From: Candidatus Poseidoniaceae archaeon
Lineage (GTDB): Archaea; Thermoplasmatota; Poseidoniia; Poseidoniales; Poseidoniaceae
Direction of reading: 5' to 3'
Assembly (NCBI GenBank): GCA_938084675.1
Contig: CALKGM010000009.1
Location: 42,347-106,346, forward strand
DNA: 64,000 bases
Below, one piece after another: positions 51,888 through 60,945 of this stretch. The first letter of the stretch is position 1. Each line of letters begins with the position of its first letter. The translations under genes were made by a program, and so were the position numbers. The notes beneath the pieces were generated by a model. That model was not told where the DNA came from, ran no database searches, and worked only from the letters and a program-made list of their open reading frames with translations.

Positions 51888-51939
51888 TGAACTTTGAAGG
51901 AGCGACTCATGGATGAAAAATCAAGGGAAGGAAAGTTCA
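51888..51939. promoter_or_regulatory. Inverted repeat upstream of pyrE
   Basis: TGAACTTT (51888-51895) and AAAGTTCA (51932-51939) are perfect complements 36 bases apart in the divergent polC-pyrE spacer. This could be a two-site operator or a leader stem. Confidence 0.3.
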
Positions 51940-51964
51940 TGGCGTGAAGTCCTAACCCTTTGTC

Positions 51965-52564
51965 ATGGCCGTTCACGAAAGCGTTCTCGCTCACCCTCAA
52001 TGGAGCCGACTTGCTGCATTGGTTCACGATTTGGCATTTCTCGACGGAGGCAATGATGATGCGTTTACCCTCGCCAGTGGACGAAACTCACGCTGGTTTT
52101 TTGATACCAAGCCAGTGATGATGCACCCCGAGGCGGCAGGCATACTCGGTTCGCTTCTCAACGTCCGAATGAAAGCACTTGAAGCCGACTTTGTTGGAGG
52201 ATTAGAACTAGGAGCAGTTCCCCTCACTGCAATTGTCATCACCTCCCCGGATGCAGAGAATACGTTGCGTGGATTCATGGTACGGAAGGAGCCAAAAGGC
52301 CGAGGTGGCCGTAAAACAAACAATCCACCAGGAATCGAAGGCGCTTCGTTAGAAGGAGGCGGAAGGGTTGTTGTTGTGGAAGATGTCACAACGACAGGTG
52401 GTTCGTCGATTAAGGCAGTGGAGCGAATTCACGCCGATACAGCGTGTGAAGTGGTTGGAGTCATCAGTATCGTGGACCGTGAAGAAGGGGCCGAAGAAGC
52501 GTTTGCCAAAGCCGGCCTGCACTTTGAGAGTTTGCTAACCCGAAGCCACATCGCTGATTTGTGA
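51965..52564 (+). CDS. pyrE: Orotate phosphoribosyltransferase
   Basis: PyrE joins orotate to PRPP in pyrimidine synthesis. The 199-residue protein has FTLASGRNSRWFFDTKPVM (substrate strand), GGLELGAVPLTAIVI (the loop region), VRKEPKGRGGRK (catalytic Lys loop) and the PRPP motif VVVVEDVTTTGGSSIKAV. It starts at ATG 51965 and is divergent from the polymerase gene. The next gene, a methyltransferase, follows 9 bases later and is probably co-transcribed. Confidence 0.92.
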   Translation: MAVHESVLAHPQWSRLAALVHDLAFLDGGNDDAFTLASGRNSRWFFDTKPVMMHPEAAGILGSLLNVRMKALEADFVGGLELGAVPLTAIVITSPDAENTLRGFMVRKEPKGRGGRKTNNPPGIEGASLEGGGRVVVVEDVTTTGGSSIKAVERIHADTACEVVGVISIVDREEGAEEAFAKAGLHFESLLTRSHIADL

Positions 52565-52573
52565 GGGTTTAGA

Positions 52574-53866
52574 ATGCATACTGTCCTTGACCCTTCTCTC
52601 GTAGACGATGAGGGGTTAACTGAACAGGCACAAGACAAGACGGCCCCCCGAGGGATGCTCTTCTATCATGCAAAAGATGGCCAACCGCTCTCAACACCCT
52701 GGCAGGTAGCCACAGCTCGGTCCATGATGCTCAGTCAGTGTGACCTGGCGGAGGGCCTGATTGTAGATTGTGCATGTGGAAGCGGGCTCCAACTCGCTGC
52801 TCATGCATCTGTCCTCAGTAGACCTGCTGTTGGCATTGAACTTTCACACCTTCGCGCTCAAGCCAGTGCCAAAAATCTACAGATCGTAGCACGTCAACAA
52901 AAGGCAGAAATGAAACGATGGTTCAGAGAAAGCAAAATTCTAGCAGGAGACGGAACTGATGCATCGGGTGCTTTGGATGCTTTAGGAATGAATTCAGAAC
53001 ATGCAGTGGCTTTGCTCCACCTTGACCCAGCACGACCACGCAACAGCAGAACGCATGGGCTTGATGAAATGCAACCTCGTTTGGACGTTGTGTTCTCCTC
53101 ATGGGCGCCTTATTTCGCAAAGCACAAGCGTGGACCGGGGTTGCTATTGGACCTCTCCCCCCGTTTGACCCCGTCCCAACGTGATGAGGTAGAAGGTTTG
53201 GTTGACAATGTCTGGCCGGGAATTGAACGTACTTGGGTTTGGACATCGCGTGGGCGTGGGCGTGTCGACCGCTTGGCACTATGGCTTGGAGCGGCATCGT
53301 CAAAAAACACATCTCGGCGTTTCGTACGAATACCTCCAAAGCTTGGTGAACAACCCCTGATACTTTCAACATCAGGAACCAATGATGACGACTCAGCCCT
53401 TCCGAAGCCACTCATTCATCCACCAAAGCGTGGAGAATATGTGAGTATTTTAGACGCTGCACTCATTGAAAGTGGTTTGGTTGGGACGTGGCTTGAGGCG
53501 GTCTCGAAGGAGACGATGAACCGATGGGGTAGTGTTGAAGGACGCCGCCCTCAATTGCACCATGACCATCCCTTACGATTAGGAGACCAACGCAATGCGT
53601 TGTTGGTCCAAGCAACGGGTCGCGTCGTAGCACTGATTCGCGAACCGCTCTCCGATGAAACCATTGACGGATTGGTGGAAATAGCACTTGAGCATAACAT
53701 GAAATCACTCACGCTCCGACTGAGCCTTGACCCCGCTGACCAACCCAAATGGCAGGGTTCGCTTGACCGCCAATTGAGTCGGAGGCACGGAGAACGAGAT
53801 GGTTTCGTGACCCAGCATCCGAACGGAGATGTCTTGCTGTTATGCGTTTGTCATTCGGAATCATGA
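52574..53866 (+). CDS. Class I SAM methyltransferase, THUMP-like family
   Basis: The 430-residue protein has a SAM-binding core with IVDCACGSGLQLAAHA (motif I), AVGIELSHLRAQASAKN and LLHLDPARPRNSRTHGLDEM, a variant of the DPARR pattern in THUMP-like methyltransferases. The C-terminal 120 residues resemble the THUMP-like C-terminal domain of that family (GEYVSILDAALIESGLV, LTLRLSLDPADQ). The target is unknown, but RNA is most likely. It is paired with pyrE and ends 127 bases before the ribosomal operon. Confidence 0.78.
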   Translation: MHTVLDPSLVDDEGLTEQAQDKTAPRGMLFYHAKDGQPLSTPWQVATARSMMLSQCDLAEGLIVDCACGSGLQLAAHASVLSRPAVGIELSHLRAQASAKNLQIVARQQKAEMKRWFRESKILAGDGTDASGALDALGMNSEHAVALLHLDPARPRNSRTHGLDEMQPRLDVVFSSWAPYFAKHKRGPGLLLDLSPRLTPSQRDEVEGLVDNVWPGIERTWVWTSRGRGRVDRLALWLGAASSKNTSRRFVRIPPKLGEQPLILSTSGTNDDDSALPKPLIHPPKRGEYVSILDAALIESGLVGTWLEAVSKETMNRWGSVEGRRPQLHHDHPLRLGDQRNALLVQATGRVVALIREPLSDETIDGLVEIALEHNMKSLTLRLSLDPADQPKWQGSLDRQLSRRHGERDGFVTQHPNGDVLLLCVCHSES

Positions 53867-53930
53867 ACAACCCATCAGTAAAATCATTCCTTTTGAGACT
53901 CAGTGGCGCGAATGTGACCATCGCGGTCTT

Positions 53931-53987
53931 CATATACGGGAGGCAAGTCGGAGGCCTGCTTGACACTATGTGTAAGCGTTGAGGTGA
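53931..53987 (+). promoter_or_regulatory. Promoter and RBS of the uS13-uS4-uS11-rpo3 operon
   Basis: CATATACG (53931-53938) is a TATA candidate giving a start near 53960. GAGGTGA (53981-53987) is a good ribosome-binding site 6 bases before ATG 53994. Confidence 0.5.
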
Positions 53988-53993
53988 AAGAAC

Positions 53994-54461
53994 ATGGCAC
54001 GACCAAAGGATGAGGAGCTAGGAGAAGACTTCTCGTATATCCTACGTATGGCAGATACCGATATGGACGGACTTAAGCCCCTGGCTACCGCCCTAACTTC
54101 AGTGAAAGGTGTCGGTCACCGAACCGCTACCCAAATCTGTAAGAATACAGGTTTTGATGCTCACCAACTTGCTGGATTCCTATCGATTGAGCAACAAGAA
54201 GAACTTCGCCTTGCAATCGAAAACTACGCCGAAAAAGCACCATTGTGGATGCTGAACCGACAACGTGACCTTGAGACTGGAGATGAAATTCATCTGACCG
54301 GCCAACAAGTGCGATTCACTCTCGAAGACGACATCAACCGTCTTCGTACCATGAAGTGCTACCGTGGTGTTCGCCACGCTAGCGGCAACAAAGTGCGTGG
54401 ACAACGTGGCCGCTCAAATGGCCGTGGCGGTCTCACACTTGGTGTGAAGCGAAGCAAGTGA
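53994..54461 (+). CDS. rps13: 30S ribosomal protein uS13
   Basis: uS13 binds 16S rRNA in the small-subunit head. The 155-residue archaeal form has FSYILRMADTDMDGLKPLA, then the helix-two-turn-helix region ALTSVKGVGHRTATQI, and the basic C-terminal tail MKCYRGVRHASGNKVRGQR. It is the first gene of the classical archaeal cluster, 16 bases before uS4. Confidence 0.97.
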   Translation: MARPKDEELGEDFSYILRMADTDMDGLKPLATALTSVKGVGHRTATQICKNTGFDAHQLAGFLSIEQQEELRLAIENYAEKAPLWMLNRQRDLETGDEIHLTGQQVRFTLEDDINRLRTMKCYRGVRHASGNKVRGQRGRSNGRGGLTLGVKRSK

Positions 54462-54477
54462 TATGGAGGGATGATGA

Positions 54478-55137
54478 ATGGGAGAACCAAAGTTTGCACG
54501 ACCTAAGTTTGACACACCTTCCCACCCGTGGAAGGCAGAACGAATCGAAGAAGAGCACCAGATTCAGAAGAATCACGGTCTCAAGAACATGCGAGAGATT
54601 TGGAAGGCCAAGTCTCAGCTCCGACGGCATCGACGCCAAGCCATGCGCTTGATCGGTATGTCCGACGGCACCGCTACCCACGTGAAGCGCGAAGTCGACG
54701 ACCTCACCCGTTCACTCCACAACAAGGGACTCATTACATCCGATGCATCCCTTGACGACATTCTTTCCCTCGGCACTGAGGACATTCTCAACCGCCGACT
54801 TCAAGCACAAGTCTACTACAAGGGGCTTGCAGCAACCATGAAGCAAGCACGCCAACTTGTGACCCACGGTCACATCTGCGTCGGCGACCAGAAAGTCACC
54901 ATCCCATCCTACCCTGTGAGCCGAGATGAAGAAGAACTCATCAAGTACCACATGTCTTCGGATTTGAACGACGCAGACCACCACGTCAGACAAATCATCG
55001 ACGGACGTGCTTCCTCTGCAGAATACGCAGTTGAAGAAGAAGAAGTGGACCCAGAGGCAACCGCAGAATTCGCTACTGAAGTGAAGGAAGCAGCCGCAGC
55101 GGCCCCATCCGCAGAAGACGCTGGAGGTGACGAGTGA
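54478..55137 (+). CDS. rps4: 30S ribosomal protein uS4 with acidic C-terminal extension
   Basis: uS4 is a primary 16S rRNA binder. The 219-residue protein has [20 protein letters not shown] at its start, the S4 RNA-binding module ([38 protein letters not shown]), and then about 50 extra residues rich in Glu, Ala and Asp ([20 protein letters not shown]) that are not part of the usual core. A GGAGGGATGATG context precedes ATG 54478. Its stop overlaps the uS11 start (TGATG). Confidence 0.96.
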   Translation: MGEPKFARPKFDTPSHPWKAERIEEEHQIQKNHGLKNMREIWKAKSQLRRHRRQAMRLIGMSDGTATHVKREVDDLTRSLHNKGLITSDASLDDILSLGTEDILNRRLQAQVYYKGLAATMKQARQLVTHGHICVGDQKVTIPSYPVSRDEEELIKYHMSSDLNDADHHVRQIIDGRASSAEYAVEEEEVDPEATAEFATEVKEAAAAAPSAEDAGGDE

Positions 55138-55520
55138 TGACACGACGTGCAATTATCAACATCTTCAGTTCATACAACAACATCTTGATGACAGCAACCG
55201 ATCTTACCGGTGCTGAAACCATTACGACCTGCTCTGGCGGCCAAGTCGTCAAGTCCTCAAAGGACAGCGGTGGACAATTCGCAGCAACTCGTGCTGCAGA
55301 AAAGATGGCTGACTCCCTAAAGGAAAAGGAATTCACCCAACTAATCATCAAATACCGAGCACCTGGAGGCAACCTCTCCAACAACACCGGACCTGGCGCA
55401 CAAGCCGCAATCCGTGCGTTGACCCGTGCTGGAATGACCATTACTCGAATCGAAGACGTGACGCCAATCGCTCACGACGGTACCAAAAAGAAGGGTGGCC
55501 GCCGTGGCCGCCGTGTCTGA
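55137..55520 (+). CDS. rps11: 30S ribosomal protein uS11
   Basis: uS11 lies on the small-subunit platform. The protein shows [60 protein letters not shown] and [20 protein letters not shown], the normal family sequence ending in RRGRRV. ATG 55137 overlaps the uS4 stop; the track shows the GTG one codon earlier. It is 127 residues long. Confidence 0.97.
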   Translation: MTRRAIINIFSSYNNILMTATDLTGAETITTCSGGQVVKSSKDSGGQFAATRAAEKMADSLKEKEFTQLIIKYRAPGGNLSNNTGPGAQAAIRALTRAGMTITRIEDVTPIAHDGTKKKGGRRGRRV

Positions 55521-55537
55521 TATTTGAGGTGGAAAAC

Positions 55538-56470
55538 ATGGAAGCAAAGACTGTTGAAGGCTGGCCACGAGGGAACGCTACCCGCGTTCTTCTTACCGAT
55601 ACTGACGCTGCGCAAGTGAACGCAATCCGTCGAGCTTTGATTGCGGACGTCCCAAAGCTCGCAATCAACCGAGTGGATTTCTCACAAGGTGTGAATCAAG
55701 ACAACAAGGGCGAAGTCCTTGAATCCGTCAACGTTCTTCCTGACGAAATTCTCGCCCACCGATTGGCAATGATTCCAATCCCTACCTTCCCAGAAGAAGG
55801 CATCCACTTCTCCGATGCATGCCCAAACTGCATTGACCTCGCTGAAGAATCAAAGGGATGCCCATCCTGCCAAGTTCTCTACTCGCTCTCTGCTCGAGGC
55901 CCAACATCCGACGCAGAAGAAGACTACAAAACAGTCTATGCAGGCGATCTCACAACCATTTCAGATCAGATGTTCGACATCCGTGACGAGCACAAGCGAA
56001 TCCCCCTGACCATTCTTTCGAAGGGCCAATTCCTCGAATTCTACGCTTTCGCAACCCTTGGCCGCGGCCGTGACCACGCAAAGTGGGCACCTGCAGCAGC
56101 TATTGGATTCCGCCCACAACGCATCGCTAAACTCAACAAGCCGAAGAAGGCGGAAGCACTCTTCGGCCTCGGGTTGAAAACATCTGATGGCAAGAACATC
56201 GACGCAAAACTGTTCGGCAAAGACAAGACCCTCACTGATATCAACCACGTGATCGACATGGAAGCAGCGCTTCATCAAGTCGGTCCGGGAACCGGACGAG
56301 AAGGCGATTTCGATGGCGCCATCACACTCGAAGAAATAGAGCACGCCTATGTGTTCTCTTTCGAAACCGACGGAAGCCTCACTCCTGAGCAAGCTTTCAA
56401 TGGTGCAATGGACGAACTTCAAAGCCGCTTTGAGAACCTCACTGGCGACATTGAACGAGCCTTCGCTTGA
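55538..56470 (+). CDS. rpoD: RNA polymerase subunit Rpo3 (RpoD)
   Basis: Rpo3 forms the assembly platform of archaeal RNA polymerase with Rpo11. ATG 55538 follows a GAGGTGG RBS; the track's GTG is three codons earlier. The dimerisation domain shows VNAIRRALIADVPKLAI and NVLPDEILAHRLAMIPI. The insert domain contains four cysteines, ACPNC...GCPSC (95, 98, 108 and 111), comparable to the Rpb3 zinc loop. The protein has 310 residues, longer than many archaeal Rpo3 (about 265). It is the last recognisable gene of this operon: the usual eL18, uL13 and uS9 do not follow. Confidence 0.95.
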   Translation: MEAKTVEGWPRGNATRVLLTDTDAAQVNAIRRALIADVPKLAINRVDFSQGVNQDNKGEVLESVNVLPDEILAHRLAMIPIPTFPEEGIHFSDACPNCIDLAEESKGCPSCQVLYSLSARGPTSDAEEDYKTVYAGDLTTISDQMFDIRDEHKRIPLTILSKGQFLEFYAFATLGRGRDHAKWAPAAAIGFRPQRIAKLNKPKKAEALFGLGLKTSDGKNIDAKLFGKDKTLTDINHVIDMEAALHQVGPGTGREGDFDGAITLEEIEHAYVFSFETDGSLTPEQAFNGAMDELQSRFENLTGDIERAFA

Positions 56471-56509
56471 TGCTTACAGCACTCCGATTAAGGGCGCCTC
56501 ATCCGAGGT

Positions 56510-56516
56510 TTCATAA
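56510..56516 (+). promoter_or_regulatory. Weak TATA-like element before the 56540 gene
   Basis: TTCATAA is centred about 26 bases before ATG 56540, matching a leaderless start for the surface protein and implying its own transcription unit after rpoD. Confidence 0.3.
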
Positions 56517-56539
56517 CGGAGCGTGACTGAGAATTTTTC

Positions 56540-59500
56540 ATGCAGAACGCGCGCCACGCCGCTCTTTGCCTGACCTTACTGTTCCTCATCGCCCCGATGA
56601 TGCCACTCGCAACCGCAGCATCCCCGGAGCACGACTTGGATTTCGATGTGAAGGAACCAACCCCATCTTACGCAGAACCTTTGCTAAAGTCAATCGATGC
56701 ACATCCTCTGAAGTCCCTCGAATTGTTGGTGCCTAAAGTCGGAACAAGCAGCGGACGTGCTGCTTGCCCGAGCCCATCAACCCTCCAATCCGACGGCGGC
56801 TCAAGCGGTGATGCTGGCGCGGATGCAACCACTTCTCGTTCTCTGGGCACAAACCCAAACTCAGGCACAACAGGTGCCCAAGGGTGCGTCGACGCCACCG
56901 ACACCGATGACTGGTACACTGTGACCACAACAGCTGGCAAAGATGTCGACGTCGAACTCGTCGTACCAGCCGGTGCCGATTTCGACCTCTACCTGGTCGA
57001 TTCAACTGGGAGTGAATACGACCATGACTGGTCAGAATACGACGACCCTCTCGAAAAAGTCAGCACAGGCAGCACAAGTTTCTCTGGCGTCGCCTCAACT
57101 TTTTACATCAATGTTCGAGCTTATTCTGGCGACGGACAATACACGCTTCGAACATGGACGAACAATACGCCGCCACGACCAGATCTTGTCATCACTTCGG
57201 TGATTGAGCCTGCAAATGCGCAAGCAGGTGACACGGTGAGTGTGGAATACGTCGTTGAAAACATCTACAACACGACATCAGATGCATTTGAGATCCAATT
57301 TATTCTCTCAAGCGACCGGACATATGACCAATTTGATACCTTACTCGACGTATCCGAACCCGAAGCAGCCCTTGCAGAGAATACATCGCGAACAACAGTC
57401 GCGTCAGTGACCCTTCCAAGCAGCCTCTCTGACGGTTCTTACTACTGGATTGTATGGGCCGATGGTTACAACAACCTCACAGAATACAACGATACCAATA
57501 ACAATCTCGCGTCCGATAAGGCCATGCTTGTGGGCGACTCGTGCCAAGATTACAATCCAAACGGGGAAGACGATGCAGGACTCGGTGCAGATGCGCCAAA
57601 CAATGAATCTGCAGCTTCGACACCCCTTGGCACCAATGTAACTGATTCTTACACTGGTTGCATCGATGGTCGAGAAGGCAATGACGTGCTCGCCTTTGAT
57701 GTTCCAGCAAACCACAACATCGAAGCACAATTGACGATGGATCAGACTGTTTTCTTTACATTCCGCCTCACAAATTCAAACGACGAAACAATCGATTATG
57801 TCGGCACGCAAGGGTTCGTCAGCACCGGTGGTGGCGACTATGACGGTGTAGGGGACACATACTTCCTCAACATCACTCGTTCCGGCACCGCTGTGAACTG
57901 GACGTTGGACGTGTGGACGAACTACTCCGCTCCTGCAGCGAACCTCATCGTCACGAATGTAACTGCACCAACAACCGGAATCGCAGGTACAAGCGTGTCG
58001 ATTGATGTTCAAGTGAACAACACCGGCTCTTTGCTGGCTCCTGCAAGCACCCTCAGCGTTTGGCTTTCGGTTGACGCAGCACTCTCCCCAGATTGGGATT
58101 TACCCCTCGGCAACTACAGCGTTCCTTCAATCGATGTGAATCAATCAGAGATTGTGCAATTTTCGGCAACCATTCCAGCGGGCGCACCAGGTGGCAATTA
58201 CAGTGTCATCGTCATGGCAGATTCTGAAGAACTCATCAGCGAAAAGAGCGAATTGGACAACGAAGAGATTGCAGATGACGAACTTTTGGTCAATACGAAA
58301 GCCACTGCCTGTCCATCACAAGACGATGCTGGCTCTGGCACAGATGCCGGGGAAGATGAAAACACCGCTCTTCTCCTTGGCGAGGATGTATCCATGACCA
58401 TCACCGGATGCGTTCACGAAGACGTTGACGCTGCAGATTGGTTCGAAATCGTGGTTTCACCAGGCCTCAACCTCACAGTGACCATGGTAAACGCCCCGGA
58501 TCAAGACGCAGATGTCTATCTCCGAGACAGCGCAGGTGAATGGTTCGAACGTGGATACTTGTCAGGTTCGAACGACGAAACGATCTCAACAGCAGATGAT
58601 GCAACCTATGCGGGAACAGGTGGAACATTCTACATCAGCGTTGATGCATACCTCTCCCTTGGCGTTTACACCCTTATCATCGAGACAGAAGGCGTCGACC
58701 CTAATTCATTCAATTGTGGCCAACAAAACGATTTGGGTATTGGCCAAGATGCCCCTGCCGGTAACGGAATTGACCTCGGTACCAACCCCTCTATGAGCGG
58801 CGAAGGTTGCTTCTCTGGTGCAGACGATCTCGACATTTACGCGTTCAGCATCAGCGACAGTGAAAACTTCGACCTTGTCTTTGAAGCAGACACAAGCCTT
58901 CCATTCACTGTCACAATTCAAGATGCTGGTGGCAACCTCATTGCTTCAGCAGACAACACAAGTTTCGGAATGGTCTTCCAAACACTCGATACTGAGTTTG
59001 AAGGCCAGACCAAGGATTACACCGTCGTGGTTGATGCAGCAGGCGCCTTTGGCATTTACAACCTCTCCATCAACACGGTGGGTGCAGCACCAGCTGACGT
59101 CGCAATCTCTACGCTCGTATGCCCCCTCGACCACACATCAGGGGAAGAAGTGCAAATCTCATGGGAACTTGTCAGCCTACGAGGCCCAGGCAACGATGCA
59201 TCAATCGTTCTTCACATCGATTTGCTCGATGACATGGGTGCGGTAGTTTCCCGAATGGTGACCACGACTTCGACGGTGTCGACTCAAGGCAACCTCACGT
59301 TCGGTGCTGATTCCGAGTTCTACACCACGCCCGATGAAACCACATCAGGCAATTACACATGCCGCCTCACCATTGATGTAAACGACGACCTCGTTGAAAG
59401 TGACGAGGAAAACAACGTTCACATTGGCGATTCTTTCTTTATTCAGAATGAAGAAGAATTGTGGGCAAACGATGTCGACCGGGACGGTTTCAACACAACA

Positions 59501-60295
59501 GATTCCGGTGACGGAATTGTTGATGACTGCCCGACAACATTTGGAGAGTCAACCATCGACCGATTTGGTTGCGCTGATATCGACGAAGATGGCGTATCGA
59601 ACCTGAATGACTTCTGGCCACTCGATGCATCCCAAGCCCTCGATTCCGACCTTGATTCGTTCGGCGACAACCCACTGGGAACCGAAGGCGATCAATGCCC
59701 AGATGTGCCTGGAGTAGCAGGTGGAGAAGGCGGCGATGGTTGTCCTGCAGCCATTGTTGACGCAGATGGTGATGGCGTTCTTGACGCCGATGACGATTGT
59801 CCAAACACGCCAACAGGGACCACAGTTGGAACTGACGGTTGTGAAGTCGACCCTACCGATGGGACCACCGACAATGGCACAGATGGTGGAAACACGACAA
59901 CGGATGGCAACACAACAACACCTGGCGACAACACCGGCGATGGAAACACCGATGGGACAACGGATGGAACCGAGGACAACACTGATGTCACCGATGTTCA
60001 ATCCGATTCGACCATCTTTGGAATGTCACCTATGATTGTGTACGCTCTTGTTGGACTCATCGTGGTTGGGCTTGTTTCCGCACTCCTCCTCCGCGGCCGT
60101 AACAGTGGTGGCCAATCGAGTGTATTTGCAGAACAGCAGAAGGCCTACGACGCCTCAGCGTTGCCGGCAGCAAACGACCCAACCATCACGGCTGAACAAC
60201 TCGCTTACGAGCAGCAACTGATTGCCGCTGGTTATCCTGCTGACGCAGCCCGAACCTATGCGGATCAACACTTCCGTCCATATCTGAACAACTGA
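56540..60295 (+). CDS. Giant surface protein with four Cys-bracketed PPC modules, CARDB domains and TSP3 repeats
   Basis: The 1251-residue protein has a signal peptide (ALCLTLLFLIAPMMPLATA). Four PPC-like beta domains (about 115-207, 373-460, 624-715 and 756-850) are each preceded by a Cys-bracketed leader of the form C..DxGxGxDA...LG.....GC (for example CPSQDDAGSGTDAGEDENTA). CARDB-like domains (DLVITSVIEPANAQAGDTV and others) alternate with them. Near the C-terminus are thrombospondin type-3-like Ca-binding repeats (DADGDGVLDADDDCPNTP), a Thr/Gly/Asp/Asn linker, one transmembrane helix (about 1168-1190) and a short cytoplasmic tail (AYEQQLIAAGYPADAARTYA). Codon use is C-rich, like the neighbouring ribosomal genes, suggesting high expression. 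Its function is probably structural or adhesive. Confidence 0.87.
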   Translation: MQNARHAALCLTLLFLIAPMMPLATAASPEHDLDFDVKEPTPSYAEPLLKSIDAHPLKSLELLVPKVGTSSGRAACPSPSTLQSDGGSSGDAGADATTSRSLGTNPNSGTTGAQGCVDATDTDDWYTVTTTAGKDVDVELVVPAGADFDLYLVDSTGSEYDHDWSEYDDPLEKVSTGSTSFSGVASTFYINVRAYSGDGQYTLRTWTNNTPPRPDLVITSVIEPANAQAGDTVSVEYVVENIYNTTSDAFEIQFILSSDRTYDQFDTLLDVSEPEAALAENTSRTTVASVTLPSSLSDGSYYWIVWADGYNNLTEYNDTNNNLASDKAMLVGDSCQDYNPNGEDDAGLGADAPNNESAASTPLGTNVTDSYTGCIDGREGNDVLAFDVPANHNIEAQLTMDQTVFFTFRLTNSNDETIDYVGTQGFVSTGGGDYDGVGDTYFLNITRSGTAVNWTLDVWTNYSAPAANLIVTNVTAPTTGIAGTSVSIDVQVNNTGSLLAPASTLSVWLSVDAALSPDWDLPLGNYSVPSIDVNQSEIVQFSATIPAGAPGGNYSVIVMADSEELISEKSELDNEEIADDELLVNTKATACPSQDDAGSGTDAGEDENTALLLGEDVSMTITGCVHEDVDAADWFEIVVSPGLNLTVTMVNAPDQDADVYLRDSAGEWFERGYLSGSNDETISTADDATYAGTGGTFYISVDAYLSLGVYTLIIETEGVDPNSFNCGQQNDLGIGQDAPAGNGIDLGTNPSMSGEGCFSGADDLDIYAFSISDSENFDLVFEADTSLPFTVTIQDAGGNLIASADNTSFGMVFQTLDTEFEGQTKDYTVVVDAAGAFGIYNLSINTVGAAPADVAISTLVCPLDHTSGEEVQISWELVSLRGPGNDASIVLHIDLLDDMGAVVSRMVTTTSTVSTQGNLTFGADSEFYTTPDETTSGNYTCRLTIDVNDDLVESDEENNVHIGDSFFIQNEEELWANDVDRDGFNTTDSGDGIVDDCPTTFGESTIDRFGCADIDEDGVSNLNDFWPLDASQALDSDLDSFGDNPLGTEGDQCPDVPGVAGGEGGDGCPAAIVDADGDGVLDADDDCPNTPTGTTVGTDGCEVDPTDGTTDNGTDGGNTTTDGNTTTPGDNTGDGNTDGTTDGTEDNTDVTDVQSDSTIFGMSPMIVYALVGLIVVGLVSALLLRGRNSGGQSSVFAEQQKAYDASALPAANDPTITAEQLAYEQQLIAAGYPADAARTYADQHFRPYLNN
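59862..59995 (+). repeat. Low-complexity Thr/Asp/Gly/Asn linker
   Basis: Short imperfect repeats of GATGGNACNAC-type units encode a TTDGNTTT/GDNTGDGN linker between the TSP3 repeats and the membrane helix. It is likely an extended, possibly glycosylated stalk. Confidence 0.65.
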
Positions 60296-60353
60296 TGCTG
60301 ACTCAGCCCTTGTGAAAGCGAATGCTCTTGACCCCCCTCCGTGTGGGCGAAGC

Positions 60354-60836
60354 ATGCACGCCCTCATGGAGACCAGCGCTGGAAACATCACGATCGAACT
60401 TTACCACGGAAGTGCCCCCGACACAGTGGCGAACTTCGTCAAATTAGTCGAAATGGGCCACTACGACGGCCTCCACTTCCACCGTGTGATTGAAGACTTC
60501 ATGATTCAAGGCGGCTGCCCTCATTCCAAGGATCCAATGTCTCGCCGAGCTGGTACAGGCGGCCCTGGCTGGAACATCCCTTGCGAGCAATCTGCCCTCC
60601 GCTTGAAGCATGACAAGCCAGGTATTTTCTCCATGGCCAATGCAGGAAAGAACACGGGCGGCTCCCAATTCTTCCTCACTACAGTTGCCACACCCTGGCT
60701 CAATGGAAACCACGCGGTCTTTGGCGAGGTTGTTGAAGGCATGGACGTCGTGAAGACAATCGAAGGTTGCCAAAAACTCCCCGGCGACCGCCCAGCAGTA
60801 CCACAGCAAATCATCCGCGTCTCCATCATGGAGTGA
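60354..60836 (+). CDS. Cyclophilin-type peptidyl-prolyl isomerase
   Basis: The enzyme speeds proline isomerisation during folding. ATG 60354 ([10 protein letters not shown]) fits the domain edge; the track start is a GTG with poor sequence. [15 protein letters not shown] carries the catalytic Arg, [18 protein letters not shown] is the core, and [20 protein letters not shown] holds the Trp and His of the active site. At 160 residues it is a minimal cytoplasmic cyclophilin with no signal peptide. Confidence 0.92.
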   Translation: MHALMETSAGNITIELYHGSAPDTVANFVKLVEMGHYDGLHFHRVIEDFMIQGGCPHSKDPMSRRAGTGGPGWNIPCEQSALRLKHDKPGIFSMANAGKNTGGSQFFLTTVATPWLNGNHAVFGEVVEGMDVVKTIEGCQKLPGDRPAVPQQIIRVSIME

Positions 60837-60945
60837 ACGAGCCACTGACACAGGCACACCCTGCACTGAACGGACTCGCCCGTTCCGAGGCAATCAAGGG
60901 GAATTCCGTACGAACGGTGAAGAAGTACCGCTTCCACGGGGGAAC

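Noticed and set aside
59490-60001. Antisense ORFs over the TSP3/low-complexity region
   Set aside because: Repetitive GC-balanced codons produce long open frames on the opposite strand; the sense frame has clear domains.
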